8,766 bases of DNA from Deltaproteobacteria bacterium RBG_13_49_15. GTDB taxonomy: Bacteria > Desulfobacterota > Desulfobacteria > Desulfobacterales > UBA2156. The DNA is taken from assembly GCA_001797695.1 (NCBI GenBank), contig MGQD01000050.1, forward strand, positions 6,113 through 14,878, written 5' to 3'. The number at the start of each line of letters is the position of its first letter. Position 1 is the stretch's first letter. Positions 1 through 7,037 of the stretch are shown piece after piece. The translations under genes were made by a program, and so were the position numbers. The notes beneath the pieces were generated by a model. That model was not told the DNA's origin and did no database searches. It saw nothing but the letters and a program-made list of their open reading frames with translations.

Positions 1-1
1 C

Positions 2-1477
2 ACGCTCACGAATTATGATTCCGCCTATGCGCCGCAGCGGCACCAAAAAGCCGGAGGCCAATCCTTTACAGGCCCAGGAGATATGAATAATGTGGAACAT
101 ATCTACGCTAAATCGGTGGAAATCTCAGGCCCCGGAGACGCGTTTAGCTCTAACCTCCCGACGCACGTCGCGGTTCAGTTTATCGAGCTGCAGGACCGGA
201 CCGGATCGTCTCGTCAGGATATGGAGAAGATCCGGAGTCGGATCAACATGATTCCCGGCGCTAAGATCACGGTGGCCAAGCAGGAGGAAGGACCCCCGAC
301 CGGATCACCCATTAATATTGAGATATCAGGGAAGGACTTCCAGGTTTTGGGGGAGCTGGCCAAAAAGATTCGCGCCATAGTGGATACTCTTCCCCATGTC
401 AGCGATGTCCGGGATGATTATGTTGAAGGGATTCCGACGATTCGCGTTAAAATCGACCGGCAGAAAGCCGCTCTTTTCAACCTGAGCACGGATATCATCG
501 GTTTCGCGTTAAAAACCGCTTATAATGGGCTAAACATCTCCACGTTTCGGGAAGGGGATGAGGATTACGATATTTCGGTTATTTTGGGGAGCCCGGACCG
601 ATCCGTTTTGGACGTCCTTTATAAATTGATGATTCCAGCACCTTCTGGCCATCTGGTTCCGCTGACCACGTTAGCGTCCATCGACAATTCGGGGAGCATC
701 GGAGATATCAGCCGGATTAACCATGACCGGGTAGTTACGGTTAAGGCCGAGGTGGACGAGACCAAAATTCCCGGACCCGTTGCGCGTCAGCGTGTCGCGG
801 AACTATTAAAAGCAGTTCCGTTTCCTGCAGGTTACCAGATGAAATTCACCGGTGAATTCGAGTTTCAGAAGGAAGCGGAGGAGTTTTTAAGCAAGGCTTT
901 TGTCATGGCGGTCTTTTTAATCTTTCTGGTCCTGGTGACTCAGTTTAACTCGGTCATCCAGCCCGGCATTATCATGACATCGGTCATTCTGTCTTTGGGA
1001 GGTGCGTTTTTGGGCCTGACGGCCCTAAAAGCGCCGTTTGGCATCATCATGACCGGTGTCGGCATGATCTCTCTGGCCGGAGTTGTCGTCAACAACGCGA
1101 TCATCTTAATCGACTACACCAATAAACTCAGGGATAGAGGGATGGCGTTTCAGGAGGCGGTGGTCTCGGCCGGAGCCACACGGTTGAGGCCGGTATTTCT
1201 TACAGCGATCACGACGATTCTCGGCCTTATACCCATGGTGACCGGAGTGTCATTTGATTTTCACAAAATGAGCATGTCGTATGTGAGCGAGTCGACCCAG
1301 TGGTGGCAGAATATGGCCATGGTCGTGATTTTCGGCCTTTCGATCGCCACTGCTTTGACACTGGTGGTGGTTCCGGTGCTCTACTCCATCATTGCCACCG
1401 GCAAAGAGCGGTTGTCAAACCTGATTCGGAAGATCAAGGCATTCTACTGGAAACCCTTTGAACGGCAACCTTTATGA
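2..1477 (+). CDS. RND-family efflux transporter permease, C-terminal half (5' truncated by window edge)
   Basis: Inner-membrane proton-driven pump of the resistance-nodulation-division superfamily (AcrB/MexB-like HAE1 or a close relative), which normally works with a periplasmic adaptor and an outer-membrane channel. The frame is open from base 2, so the ATG at 83 is internal and about 490 residues of a protein usually over 1000 long are visible. The first ~290 residues are the second periplasmic (porter/docking) loop. Hydrophobic segments then lie near bases 895-955, 965-1025, 1040-1115, 1190-1240 and 1310-1400, matching TM8 to TM12. Family signatures are GVVVNNAIILIDYTNKLR in TM10 and AGATRLRPVFLTAI before TM11. 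The position of the TM10 lysine of AcrB is an asparagine here, as I recall for some RND subgroups. A basic cytoplasmic tail ends the protein. The substrate cannot be deduced, and the adaptor gene, if linked, would be upstream. The 3' end overlaps convergent rlmN by 6 bp. Confidence 0.93.
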   Translation, partial: TLTNYDSAYAPQRHQKAGGQSFTGPGDMNNVEHIYAKSVEISGPGDAFSSNLPTHVAVQFIELQDRTGSSRQDMEKIRSRINMIPGAKITVAKQEEGPPTGSPINIEISGKDFQVLGELAKKIRAIVDTLPHVSDVRDDYVEGIPTIRVKIDRQKAALFNLSTDIIGFALKTAYNGLNISTFREGDEDYDISVILGSPDRSVLDVLYKLMIPAPSGHLVPLTTLASIDNSGSIGDISRINHDRVVTVKAEVDETKIPGPVARQRVAELLKAVPFPAGYQMKFTGEFEFQKEAEEFLSKAFVMAVFLIFLVLVTQFNSVIQPGIIMTSVILSLGGAFLGLTALKAPFGIIMTGVGMISLAGVVVNNAIILIDYTNKLRDRGMAFQEAVVSAGATRLRPVFLTAITTILGLIPMVTGVSFDFHKMSMSYVSESTQWWQNMAMVVIFGLSIATALTLVVVPVLYSIIATGKERLSNLIRKIKAFYWKPFERQPL

Positions 1478-2554
1478 TGACGAAAGGGCGTTGGCGCAAA
1501 GCTGGCCGCAGGCGGCGCAGATATCCCGTCCTTTGCTTTTCCGGATGACCGCCGTTAAATTCTTTTCATATAGGATTTCCTGAAAGCGCCGGATGGACGC
1601 GTCATCGGGTCTTTTAAAATCAGACCCTTCGAATTCATTGAACGCGATAAGATTGACTTTGGCGCGAATGGGCCTGAGGAGTTTAACCAATCGCCGGGCG
1701 TCCTCGTCAGAGTCGTTTACTCCCTGGATCAGGATATATTCAAAGGTAATCCGTCGGGTTGGAGGCAACGGAAATCGGCGGCAGGCCTCCAGCAATTGTT
1801 CTATCGGATATTTTCGATTGATGGGCATCAGACGGCTTCGGGTTTCATTATCCGTTGCATTCAGAGATACAGCCAGATTAACCCGGGTAGATCTCCCCAG
1901 TTCATCAATCTTAGGGACCATTCCGGAAGTGGAAACGGTGACCTTCCGGTTTGAGAATTTCAAGCCGAAGTCGCTGTCGGTAAGGATATGGATGGCGTTT
2001 GTTACGTTTTTATAATTTGCCAGAGGTTCTCCCATCCCCATAAAAACGATATTGGTGAGTTTGATTTCAGGAGTCGCGTGCTTTAGAATGTCTCTTACCT
2101 GTGAGACGATTTCCCCTGCAGTCAGGTTTCGAATGAATCCGCCGCGGGCGGTCAGGCAGAACCGGCAACCCTGTGCACATCCCACCTGGCTTGAAATGCA
2201 GAGCGTGGAATGATCCCGCTCAGGGATCAGAACGCTCTCAATGAATGTTTTGTCACGGAGCCCGAAAAGATATTTTCGCGTACCATCCTTGGAAGTCAGG
2301 ACTTCTTTGAGGTAAAGTCTCGAAATGGAAAAATGACTCCCCAGGCGTTCCCGGAGTTCCTTTCCCAGATCGGTCATCGCATCGAACGTATCAGCCTGAT
2401 GGATGTAGATCCACTTGAATATCTGATTAGACCTGAATCGCTCGATCCCCATCTGCGTGAGGTGCTTGGAAAGCTGATCTTTTGTAAGATTGTTGATATC
2501 AGAAACGATGGAAGAACTGCTCGATTTATCTTGACATATCATATTGTTTACCAT
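1472..2554 (-). CDS. rlmN: RlmN, dual-specificity 23S rRNA A2503 / tRNA A37 C2-methyltransferase (radical SAM)
   Basis: RlmN methylates C2 of adenine 2503 in 23S rRNA, and A37 of some tRNAs, by a radical-SAM ping-pong mechanism in the cytoplasm. The 360-residue length is typical. The N-terminal accessory domain begins at about residue 20 (LTKDQLSKHL, FRSNQIFKWIY). The 4Fe-4S cluster motif CxxxCxxC is C126, C130 and C133 in QVGCAQGCRFC, followed by the SAM-binding MGMGEP. The two methyl-transfer cysteines are present: C349 in AACGQL (equivalent to E. coli C355) and C119 (E. coli C118). The ATG at 2554 is the first possible start, because an in-frame stop lies just upstream. No Shine-Dalgarno sequence is visible, and a second in-frame ATG lies at 2542. 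The residues before the domain include a run of five serines. RlmN rather than Cfr is favoured by the standalone housekeeping context and overall sequence. Confidence 0.97.
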   Translation of the reverse strand: MVNNMICQDKSSSSSIVSDINNLTKDQLSKHLTQMGIERFRSNQIFKWIYIHQADTFDAMTDLGKELRERLGSHFSISRLYLKEVLTSKDGTRKYLFGLRDKTFIESVLIPERDHSTLCISSQVGCAQGCRFCLTARGGFIRNLTAGEIVSQVRDILKHATPEIKLTNIVFMGMGEPLANYKNVTNAIHILTDSDFGLKFSNRKVTVSTSGMVPKIDELGRSTRVNLAVSLNATDNETRSRLMPINRKYPIEQLLEACRRFPLPPTRRITFEYILIQGVNDSDEDARRLVKLLRPIRAKVNLIAFNEFEGSDFKRPDDASIRRFQEILYEKNLTAVIRKSKGRDICAACGQLCANALSSS

Positions 2555-2559
2555 ATTCT
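2531..2559 (+). promoter_or_regulatory. Candidate sigma-70-type promoter for the ffh operon
   Basis: A perfect -35 hexamer TTGACA (2531-2536) is followed by a 17-bp spacer and a -10 TATTCT (2554-2559, four of six consensus bases). Transcription would start near 2566, giving an ffh leader of about 95 nt. The promoter lies over the first codons of rlmN on the opposite strand. It was identified by eye only. Confidence 0.5.
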
Positions 2560-2599
2560 AAAAAATTTAGTTAATGGCATTTAATCGTTTATTGCACTC

Positions 2600-2636
2600 G
2601 AACCGGTTCCATCCGTCTTCGGCGGATCGATGATCC
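2600..2636. repeat. Cluster of three inverted repeats in the rlmN-ffh intergenic leader
   Basis: Three short dyads lie in 37 bp. GAACCGGTTC is a perfect 10-bp palindrome (2600-2609). ATCCG/CGGAT arms (2611-2615 and 2623-2627) flank seven bases containing TTCG. GGATC/GATCC arms (2624-2628 and 2632-2636) flank GAT. The second and third share bases 2624-2627, so in RNA they would be mutually exclusive. No T-run follows, so this is not a simple intrinsic terminator. A role as operator or leader structure is speculative. Confidence 0.4.
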
Positions 2637-2639
2637 CAA

Positions 2640-2669
2640 TTTATACCAGATCGGCTGCGCCATGTTCAA
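2640..2669 (-). promoter_or_regulatory. Candidate sigma-70-type promoter for rlmN
   Basis: Read on the - strand: TTGAAC (complement of 2664-2669), an 18-bp spacer, and TATAAA (complement of 2640-2645). This matches four and five of six consensus bases. The start point would be near 2633, giving an rlmN leader of roughly 80 nt. The -35 element overlaps the ffh start codon, so the rlmN and ffh promoters would yield transcripts overlapping at their 5' ends. This is weaker than the ffh promoter candidate. Confidence 0.35.
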
Positions 2670-3993
2670 TACTTTAAGCGAAAAGCTCAATTCAATCTTT
2701 AAAAAGCTTAAGGGCCACGGGAAGCTTTCGGAGAAAAATATTGAAGAGGGGATGAAGGAAGTCCGGATGGCCCTTCTGGAGGCGGATGTCCATTACAAGG
2801 TCGTAAAGCAGTTGATTTCCGGAATTAAAGAGCGGTCCATCGGCCGGGAGGTCATGGAAAGTTTAACACCCGGACAGCAGGTGATCAAGATTGTCAACGA
2901 TGAACTGACGCAGATGATGGGCGCCAGGCACGAAGACCTGCGGCTTTCCGGCGCCGCCCCGGTTTCGATTATGCTCGTGGGGCTGCAGGGGTCAGGGAAA
3001 ACGACCACGGCCGGGAAATTAGCCCTCTATTTAAGAAAAAGCGGAAGAAAGCCCTTTTTGGTGCCGGCGGATGTCTACCGACCGGCGGCCATCGACCAGC
3101 TTCAAAAGCTTGGTCATCAGATTTCCGTTCCTGTTTTTTCATCCTCTTTGGAAATGAATCCGGTCCGGATTGCTCAGGATTCGAAGATCGACGCTCTGCG
3201 CCAGGGATGCGATACTCTCATTCTGGATACCGCCGGGCGATTGCACATCGATGATGCCTTAATGGAAGAGCTTCGCCGGATTAAAGAAGCGGTCACTCCT
3301 TCCGATATCCTTCTGGTGGCGGATGCCATGACCGGACAGGATGCGGTGAATATCGCCCAGGCATTTAATGATGCGCTCGATATCGGAGGGGTCATCCTCT
3401 CGAAAATGGATGGAGACGCCAGAGGCGGGGCTGCTATTTCCATCAAGTCGATCACCGGTAAGCCGATCAAGTATATCGGGGTCGGAGAGAAGCTAAACGC
3501 CCTTGAGCCGTTCCACCCGGAAAGGATGTCCTCAAGAATCCTTGGGATGGGAGACGTCCTTACCATGATCGAGAAAGCGCAGGCGGTCATGGACGAAAAG
3601 AAAGCGGCTGAACTGGAAAAGAAGTTGAGAAAAAGCCAGTTTACCCTCGAAGATTTTCGTGATCAACTGATTCAGGTAAGAAAAATGGGATCCTTGTCGG
3701 ACATTGTCAGCATGATCCCCGGCATCGGTGTCAACAAGCAATTCAAGAATCTGAATGTGGATGAAAAGGAACTGGTTAAGGTTGAGGCGATTATCAACTC
3801 CATGACGCCAAAGGAACGGCATCACTTTCAGATCATCAACGGGAATCGAAGGAAAAGAATTGCCAAAGGGAGTGGAACTAGTGTACAAGATGTCAATCAA
3901 CTGTTAAAAAATTATACACAGATTTTAAAAATGATGAAAAAAATCAGCAAGGGCGGGATGCACGGCATGGGCCGTTTCATGCCGTCGTTCTAA
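2662..3993 (+). CDS. ffh: Ffh, signal recognition particle GTPase (SRP54 homologue)
   Basis: Ffh binds 4.5S RNA and the signal sequences of nascent membrane proteins, and delivers ribosomes to the receptor FtsY through a GTP-dependent complex. The 443-residue length is normal. The N domain is at about 1-90. The G domain has P-loop GLQGSGKTT at 107-115, DTAGR at 189-193 and [10 protein letters not shown] from 247 (serine where TKxD is usual). The M domain from about 300 carries the RNA-binding stretch with [19 protein letters not shown] and a methionine-rich end ([17 protein letters not shown]) that helps form the signal-peptide groove. The start at 2662 gives the canonical [10 protein letters not shown]-terminus, although no Shine-Dalgarno sequence precedes it. 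It is the first gene of the downstream cluster; the rpsP ribosome-binding site overlaps its stop codon. The 4.5S RNA gene is not in this window. Confidence 0.98.
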   Translation: MFNTLSEKLNSIFKKLKGHGKLSEKNIEEGMKEVRMALLEADVHYKVVKQLISGIKERSIGREVMESLTPGQQVIKIVNDELTQMMGARHEDLRLSGAAPVSIMLVGLQGSGKTTTAGKLALYLRKSGRKPFLVPADVYRPAAIDQLQKLGHQISVPVFSSSLEMNPVRIAQDSKIDALRQGCDTLILDTAGRLHIDDALMEELRRIKEAVTPSDILLVADAMTGQDAVNIAQAFNDALDIGGVILSKMDGDARGGAAISIKSITGKPIKYIGVGEKLNALEPFHPERMSSRILGMGDVLTMIEKAQAVMDEKKAAELEKKLRKSQFTLEDFRDQLIQVRKMGSLSDIVSMIPGIGVNKQFKNLNVDEKELVKVEAIINSMTPKERHHFQIINGNRRKRIAKGSGTSVQDVNQLLKNYTQILKMMKKISKGGMHGMGRFMPSF

Positions 3994-4006
3994 GGGAGAT
4001 CGAACT

Positions 4007-4261
4007 ATGTCGGTAAAAATCAGATTGGCCAGGCACGGAGCAAAAAAGAGACCCTTTTACCGGATCGTTGTGGCGGACTCAGAAAGCCCGCGAGACGGAC
4101 GGTTTATCGAAAACATCGGGACGTACAATCCCCTGCCTGATCCGGCTGAAGTATCAATGAAGTCGGATCGTATCCGATACTGGTTGGACAAAGGAGCCGT
4201 TCCTACCCATACCGTCAAAAACCTTTTGAAAAAAGAAGGTTTTTTTGCTAATCCTTCATGA
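4007..4261 (+). CDS. rpsP: 30S ribosomal protein S16
   Basis: Small primary ribosomal protein that binds 16S rRNA early in 30S assembly. The 84-residue length and the family N-terminus [23 protein letters not shown] are diagnostic, followed by the conserved [10 protein letters not shown] and the [20 protein letters not shown] segment. A strong Shine-Dalgarno AGGGAG (3993-3998) sits 8 nt before the ATG and overlaps the ffh stop codon, so translation of ffh and rpsP is likely coupled. The rpsP-khpA-rimM-trmD-rplS order that follows is the widely conserved arrangement. Confidence 0.98.
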   Translation: MSVKIRLARHGAKKRPFYRIVVADSESPRDGRFIENIGTYNPLPDPAEVSMKSDRIRYWLDKGAVPTHTVKNLLKKEGFFANPS

Positions 4262-4306
4262 TATCGTTGCCCCCAACTCTCAACAGCCTTCAAAGGAGAT
4301 GGAGCT

Positions 4307-4537
4307 ATGAAAGAGCTGATCAAGTACATTGCTCAGGCTTTGGTAGACAATCCGGAGCAGGTGTCGGTAAACGAGGTTGAAGGAAATCAAACATCGGTAC
4401 TGGAACTTAAAGTAGCTAAGGAGGACCTGGGGAAAGTCATCGGCAAACAGGGCCGAACGGCGCGAGCCATGCGGACCATTCTCAGCGCAGCATCGGCCAA
4501 AGTGAAAAAACGGACGGTTTTGGAAATTATCGAATAA
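4307..4537 (+). CDS. khpA: KhpA, small KH-domain RNA-binding protein (YlqC family)
   Basis: A 76-residue protein that is essentially a single type-II KH domain. The RNA-gripping loop [18 protein letters not shown] contains the GxxG motif at G46-G49. In Gram-positive bacteria KhpA pairs with KhpB (Jag/EloR) and affects cell elongation and small-RNA biology; its role in this lineage is less defined. Placement between rpsP and rimM is the family's usual context. A clear Shine-Dalgarno AAGGAG (4293-4298) stands 8 nt before the ATG. Only 4 bp separate it from rimM, suggesting coupled translation. Confidence 0.95.
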   Translation: MKELIKYIAQALVDNPEQVSVNEVEGNQTSVLELKVAKEDLGKVIGKQGRTARAMRTILSAASAKVKKRTVLEIIE

Positions 4538-4541
4538 TTCC

Positions 4542-5063
4542 GTGATAAAGAGCGACCATCTGACGGTGGGGAAGATTGTCGGCGTTCACGGGATCATGGG
4601 AACCATGAAGGTTCACTCGTATGCCGAATCCCCGGCTGTTTTCCAACCCGGTGACGAGATAGAGGTCATTCATAAGAGTGGCGAGACTTCTGCTCTAAGG
4701 ATCAATTGGGTTCGACCCCACGGAAAAGTTCTTTTAATGGCTATTGATGGAATTGACGAGCGAACCCAGGCGCAGAAGTGGATCGGTTCGGAGCTGCGGA
4801 TTAAAAAATCTCTTCTCCCAACGCCTGAAGAAGGGACATACTATTGGTTCGACCTTATCGGGTTGATGGTGTTTACGGGTGATAATGAATATCTGGGTCG
4901 GATTGATTCCATTATCCCTACCGGAAGCAACGACGTTTACGTTGTCAAGAAAGCGGATGATGGAGACCGCCGTGAGATCCTGATCCCGGCTCTCGAGTCG
5001 GTGGTTACATCCGTTGATATTGAAAAAGGAACCATGAAGGTTTCGTTGCCGGAAGGGCTATAG
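4542..5063 (+). CDS. rimM: RimM, 16S rRNA processing / 30S maturation factor
   Basis: RimM binds ribosomal protein S19 and the 30S head and assists late maturation of the small subunit. It has 173 residues, as expected. The N-terminal RimM beta-barrel begins with the hallmark TVGKIVGVHGIMGTMKVHS. The C-terminal PRC-barrel starts around residue 100 (YYWFDLIGLMVF) and carries the NDVYVVK and EILIPAL strands. The start codon is GTG at 4542, chosen because it puts the family N-terminus at residue 8 and lies 4 bp after the khpA stop. No good Shine-Dalgarno is visible (only GGAAA about 15 nt upstream), so expression probably relies on re-initiation after khpA. Confidence 0.96.
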   Translation: MIKSDHLTVGKIVGVHGIMGTMKVHSYAESPAVFQPGDEIEVIHKSGETSALRINWVRPHGKVLLMAIDGIDERTQAQKWIGSELRIKKSLLPTPEEGTYYWFDLIGLMVFTGDNEYLGRIDSIIPTGSNDVYVVKKADDGDRREILIPALESVVTSVDIEKGTMKVSLPEGL

Positions 5064-5075
5064 GGCAACGGATCA

Positions 5076-5867
5076 ATGAAATTTGCCGTCCTGACGATTT
5101 TTCCGGATATGTTCACCCGTTTTTGGGAATTCGGAATTATCGGAAGGGCGATTAAAGAAAAAAAGATCAGTGCTTCGGCATTAAACATCCGAGATTTCGC
5201 ATCGGGAAAACACCGGACAACGGACGACAGGCCGTTTGGCGGGGGGACGGGGATGATCATGAAACCCGAACCCCTCGCGAAGGCGATCCGGTTTGCAAAA
5301 AATGCACTGCCGGGAGCGAGTGTGGTCCTGCTGTCTCCCCAGGGGCGCGTTTTCAACCAGGTGATGGCCGGTCAACTGGCGGCTTTAGAAGAACTGATTC
5401 TGGTTTGCGGCCGGTACGAAGGCGTGGATGAACGGATCAGCGAGGAGCTTGTCGACCTGGAGATCTCCATCGGAGATTATGTGTTGACAGGTGGAGAGCT
5501 GGCCGGAATGGTGGTGATCGATGCGGTAACACGGCTGATTCCTGGAACGCTGGGATGTGCCGAGAGCGCTCAAAACGATTCGTTTGCCGACGGACTTCTG
5601 GAGTATCCCCAGTTTACGCGACCAAGGAATTTTGAGGGGGCAGAGGTTCCGGAAGTTCTATTGTCCGGAAATCATCAAGAGATTGAGAAATGGCGGCGTG
5701 AGTCTGCTTTAATCCGAACGCTGTTAAAACGGAAGGATTTGCTGGAAACCAGAAGACTGAAAAAAGGAGAAGCGGACATCCTCAGAAAATGGTTGCGGGA
5801 TATTGAGACGATTCTTGAAAACCAATCTGCACGTAGTGCTGCCGGCCCATTATCCGGTGATCAATAA
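5076..5867 (+). CDS. trmD: TrmD, tRNA (guanine37-N1)-methyltransferase
   Basis: TrmD methylates N1 of G37 next to the anticodon in tRNAs reading CNN-type and proline codons, and so prevents +1 frameshifting. It is a SPOUT trefoil-knot homodimer. The knot and SAM site are clear: LLSPQGRVF, CGRYEGVDERI (from 111) and SIGDYVLTGGELA (from 131). The catalytic D168 is in NDSFADGLLEYPQF, and R153 matches E. coli R154. The C-terminal tRNA-binding domain has VPEVLLSGNH and the RESALIRTLLKRKDLL helix. At 263 residues it is slightly longer than many homologues. The last ~16 residues (from about 248) are read out of frame through the start of a decayed downstream gene, so the tail is probably lineage-specific and dispensable. 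The ribosome-binding site is weak (AGGG 5062-5065, overlapping the rimM stop). Confidence 0.97.
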   Translation: MKFAVLTIFPDMFTRFWEFGIIGRAIKEKKISASALNIRDFASGKHRTTDDRPFGGGTGMIMKPEPLAKAIRFAKNALPGASVVLLSPQGRVFNQVMAGQLAALEELILVCGRYEGVDERISEELVDLEISIGDYVLTGGELAGMVVIDAVTRLIPGTLGCAESAQNDSFADGLLEYPQFTRPRNFEGAEVPEVLLSGNHQEIEKWRRESALIRTLLKRKDLLETRRLKKGEADILRKWLRDIETILENQSARSAAGPLSGDQ

Positions 5868-5940
5868 AAAGGGCGATATCATCGTCTCAGACATCGATTG
5901 TTGGAAAATAGAACTTAAAAGAATCAGTTACAAAATATAA
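5815..5940 (+). pseudogene. Stump of a TM1570-like SPOUT RNA methyltransferase gene (PF09936), 5' end only
   Basis: Between trmD and rplS, one frame off trmD, a 41-codon stretch opening with TTG reads a peptide containing NLHVVLPAHYPV then INKKGDIIVS. The NLxxxLxHYPVxNKxGxxxxS pattern is, as I know the family, the conserved N-terminus of the RNA methyltransferase encoded between trmD and rplS in many Desulfobacterota and Thermotoga (TM1570; about 180-200 residues). After the VS residues, near base 5889, the similarity stops. The following residues [16 protein letters not shown] look random and a stop occurs at 5938-5940, just before the rplS ribosome-binding site. The remaining ~150 codons, including the SAM-binding knot, are absent. 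No ATG or proper ribosome-binding site is present. I infer a deletion remnant. Alternatives are chance resemblance or a translated micropeptide, both less likely given the exact position. Confidence 0.66.
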
Positions 5941-5953
5941 AAGGATAAGGAAA

Positions 5954-6307
5954 ATGGAAATTATCAAGCAACTCGAAAACGAAAATTTGAGACTCGATCA
6001 TCCTGATTTTTCTCCTGGAGATACGGTCAAGGTTCACGTAAAGATTCGGGAAGGTGAAAAAGAGCGTATTCAGGCATTTCAAGGCGTCGTCATCAGCAAA
6101 CGAAAAGGTCCCATGAATGCCACTGCCACATTTACCGTTCGAAAGGTTTCCTACGGTGTCGGCGTGGAGCGGATTTTCCCGCTTCATTCACCGACCATCG
6201 ACCGGATCGAGCTGATCTCAAAAGGGCAGGTGCGCCGGGCAAAGATTTATTATCTGCGCAAACTGAGGGGGAAAGCGGCCAGGATTAAGGAACGGACCGT
6301 GGTTTAA
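5954..6307 (+). CDS. rplS: 50S ribosomal protein L19
   Basis: L19 sits at the 30S-50S interface of the large subunit. The 117-residue length is standard. Diagnostic blocks are [56 protein letters not shown] and the C-terminal [19 protein letters not shown]. The ATG at 5954 is preceded at 7 nt by AAGGAT (5941-5946). That site starts immediately after the stop of the decayed methyltransferase reading frame, so the native translation signal of rplS survived the upstream deletion. Confidence 0.98.
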   Translation: MEIIKQLENENLRLDHPDFSPGDTVKVHVKIREGEKERIQAFQGVVISKRKGPMNATATFTVRKVSYGVGVERIFPLHSPTIDRIELISKGQVRRAKIYYLRKLRGKAARIKERTVV

Positions 6308-6322
6308 TCGGTTCCTCCGATT
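6306..6322 (+). other. Small hairpin over the rplS stop codon
   Basis: Arms AATCGG (6306-6311) and CCGATT (6317-6322) pair perfectly around a 5-nt loop, and a second tiny stem TCCC/GGGA follows (6322-6333). The tail is not a T-run, so a true terminator is doubtful. It may merely stabilise the 3' end of the rplS message or reduce readthrough into rnhB. Confidence 0.3.
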
Positions 6323-6352
6323 TCCCAAAAGGGATCAAAACGATTCATATCC

Positions 6353-6961
6353 ATGGTGCATGATCAGTGGTTATTTGAAAAAAGAGCTTATGTTGAAGGA
6401 TTTGTCAGACCTGCCGGAGTCGATGAAGCCGGGAGAGGTCCGCTTGCCGGACCGGTTGTTTCCGCAGCGGTAATCCTGCTGCCCGGCTTTCCCGTAATAT
6501 CGGTTGCGGATTCAAAGCAACTGACGCCGGCAAAAAGAAAGCGCCTGTACGATCAAATTTACGACCATGCGCTTTCCATCGGTATCGGGATCGTTGATCC
6601 CGTCGAAATCGATCGAATCAATATCCTCAGGGCATCCCTTCTTTCCATGGCCATATCCGTTGAAAACCTTTTACCGCAACCGGATTGTCTTTTGGTCGAT
6701 GGACCCCACCCCATCCCATTCGATTTGCCGCAGAAACCGATTCCAAAAGGAGATGCCTTAAGCATCTCCATCGGCGCGGCTTCCATTATAGCCAAAGTCA
6801 CCCGGGATAAACTAATGGACCGATATCACAGCGACTACCCGCAATTCGATTTTATCCATCATAAAGGGTATCCTACAACTGCTCACAAGGCAGCGATTCA
6901 ACGGTTCGGCTGCACTCCCATTCATCGAAAAAGCTTCAGGGGCGTCAGAGAATACATTTAG
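6353..6961 (+). CDS. rnhB: Ribonuclease HII
   Basis: RNase HII cuts RNA in RNA-DNA hybrids and begins removal of single ribonucleotides misincorporated in DNA. The 202-residue length is typical. The DEDD metal site is intact: D24 and E25 in AGVDEAGRGPLAGPVV, D116 in LLVDGPHPI and D134 in KGDALSISIGAASIIAKVTRD. The C-terminal HKGYPTTAHKAAIQRFGCTPIHRKSF block includes the tyrosine that in RNase HII senses the RNA-DNA junction. The ATG at 6353 is chosen as the first start in the open frame. A GTG three bases later is possible, and no good Shine-Dalgarno is seen (GGGATC is 16 nt away). It lies 45 bp after rplS, its usual position in this cluster, and is probably its last gene. Confidence 0.97.
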   Translation: MVHDQWLFEKRAYVEGFVRPAGVDEAGRGPLAGPVVSAAVILLPGFPVISVADSKQLTPAKRKRLYDQIYDHALSIGIGIVDPVEIDRINILRASLLSMAISVENLLPQPDCLLVDGPHPIPFDLPQKPIPKGDALSISIGAASIIAKVTRDKLMDRYHSDYPQFDFIHHKGYPTTAHKAAIQRFGCTPIHRKSFRGVREYI

Positions 6962-7002
6962 CCCTTTTTATAAAAAATCGATGATATAAAAATCCATTGC
7001 GC

Positions 7003-7020
7003 GTTGATGGGGATATCAAC
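7003..7020 (+). other. Weak hairpin in the rnhB-yraN gap, possible end of the ffh-rnhB transcript
   Basis: GTTGAT (7003-7008) and ATCAAC (7015-7020) form a 6-bp stem with a 6-nt loop, followed by CCCGCTTTTCCC. The stem is AT-rich and the T-run short, so intrinsic termination would be inefficient. This is the best terminator-like structure in the 149-bp gap. The same gap also has an AT palindrome TTTTTATAAAAA at 6965-6976. Confidence 0.25.
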
Positions 7021-7037
7021 CCGCTTTTCCCATTTGG

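Noticed and set aside
83..85. ATG at 83 as the real start of the RND gene
   Set aside because: The frame is open to the window edge, the residues before it read continuously, and the protein from 83 would lack the entire N-terminal half of the family.
1502..1520. GC-rich GCCGC/GCGGC dyad near the 3' end of rlmN as a terminator for the RND gene
   Set aside because: The loop would be about 2 nt and no T-run follows on either strand, and it lies in conserved rlmN coding sequence (the AACGQL cysteine region).
2210..2584. 124-codon open frame on + antisense to the start of rlmN
   Set aside because: It lies fully opposite well-conserved rlmN coding sequence, has no recognisable domain or ribosome-binding site, and its peptide looks like a shadow.
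3174..3900. Two long antisense frames (138 and 122 codons) inside ffh
   Set aside because: They are opposite the conserved G and M domains of ffh, with low-complexity, family-less peptides; shadows of a constrained gene.
5929..5941. TATAAA at 5936-5941 as a -10 box for a separate rplS promoter
   Set aside because: No acceptable -35 hexamer lies 16-18 bp upstream, and the stretch is simply AT-rich and next to the ribosome-binding site.
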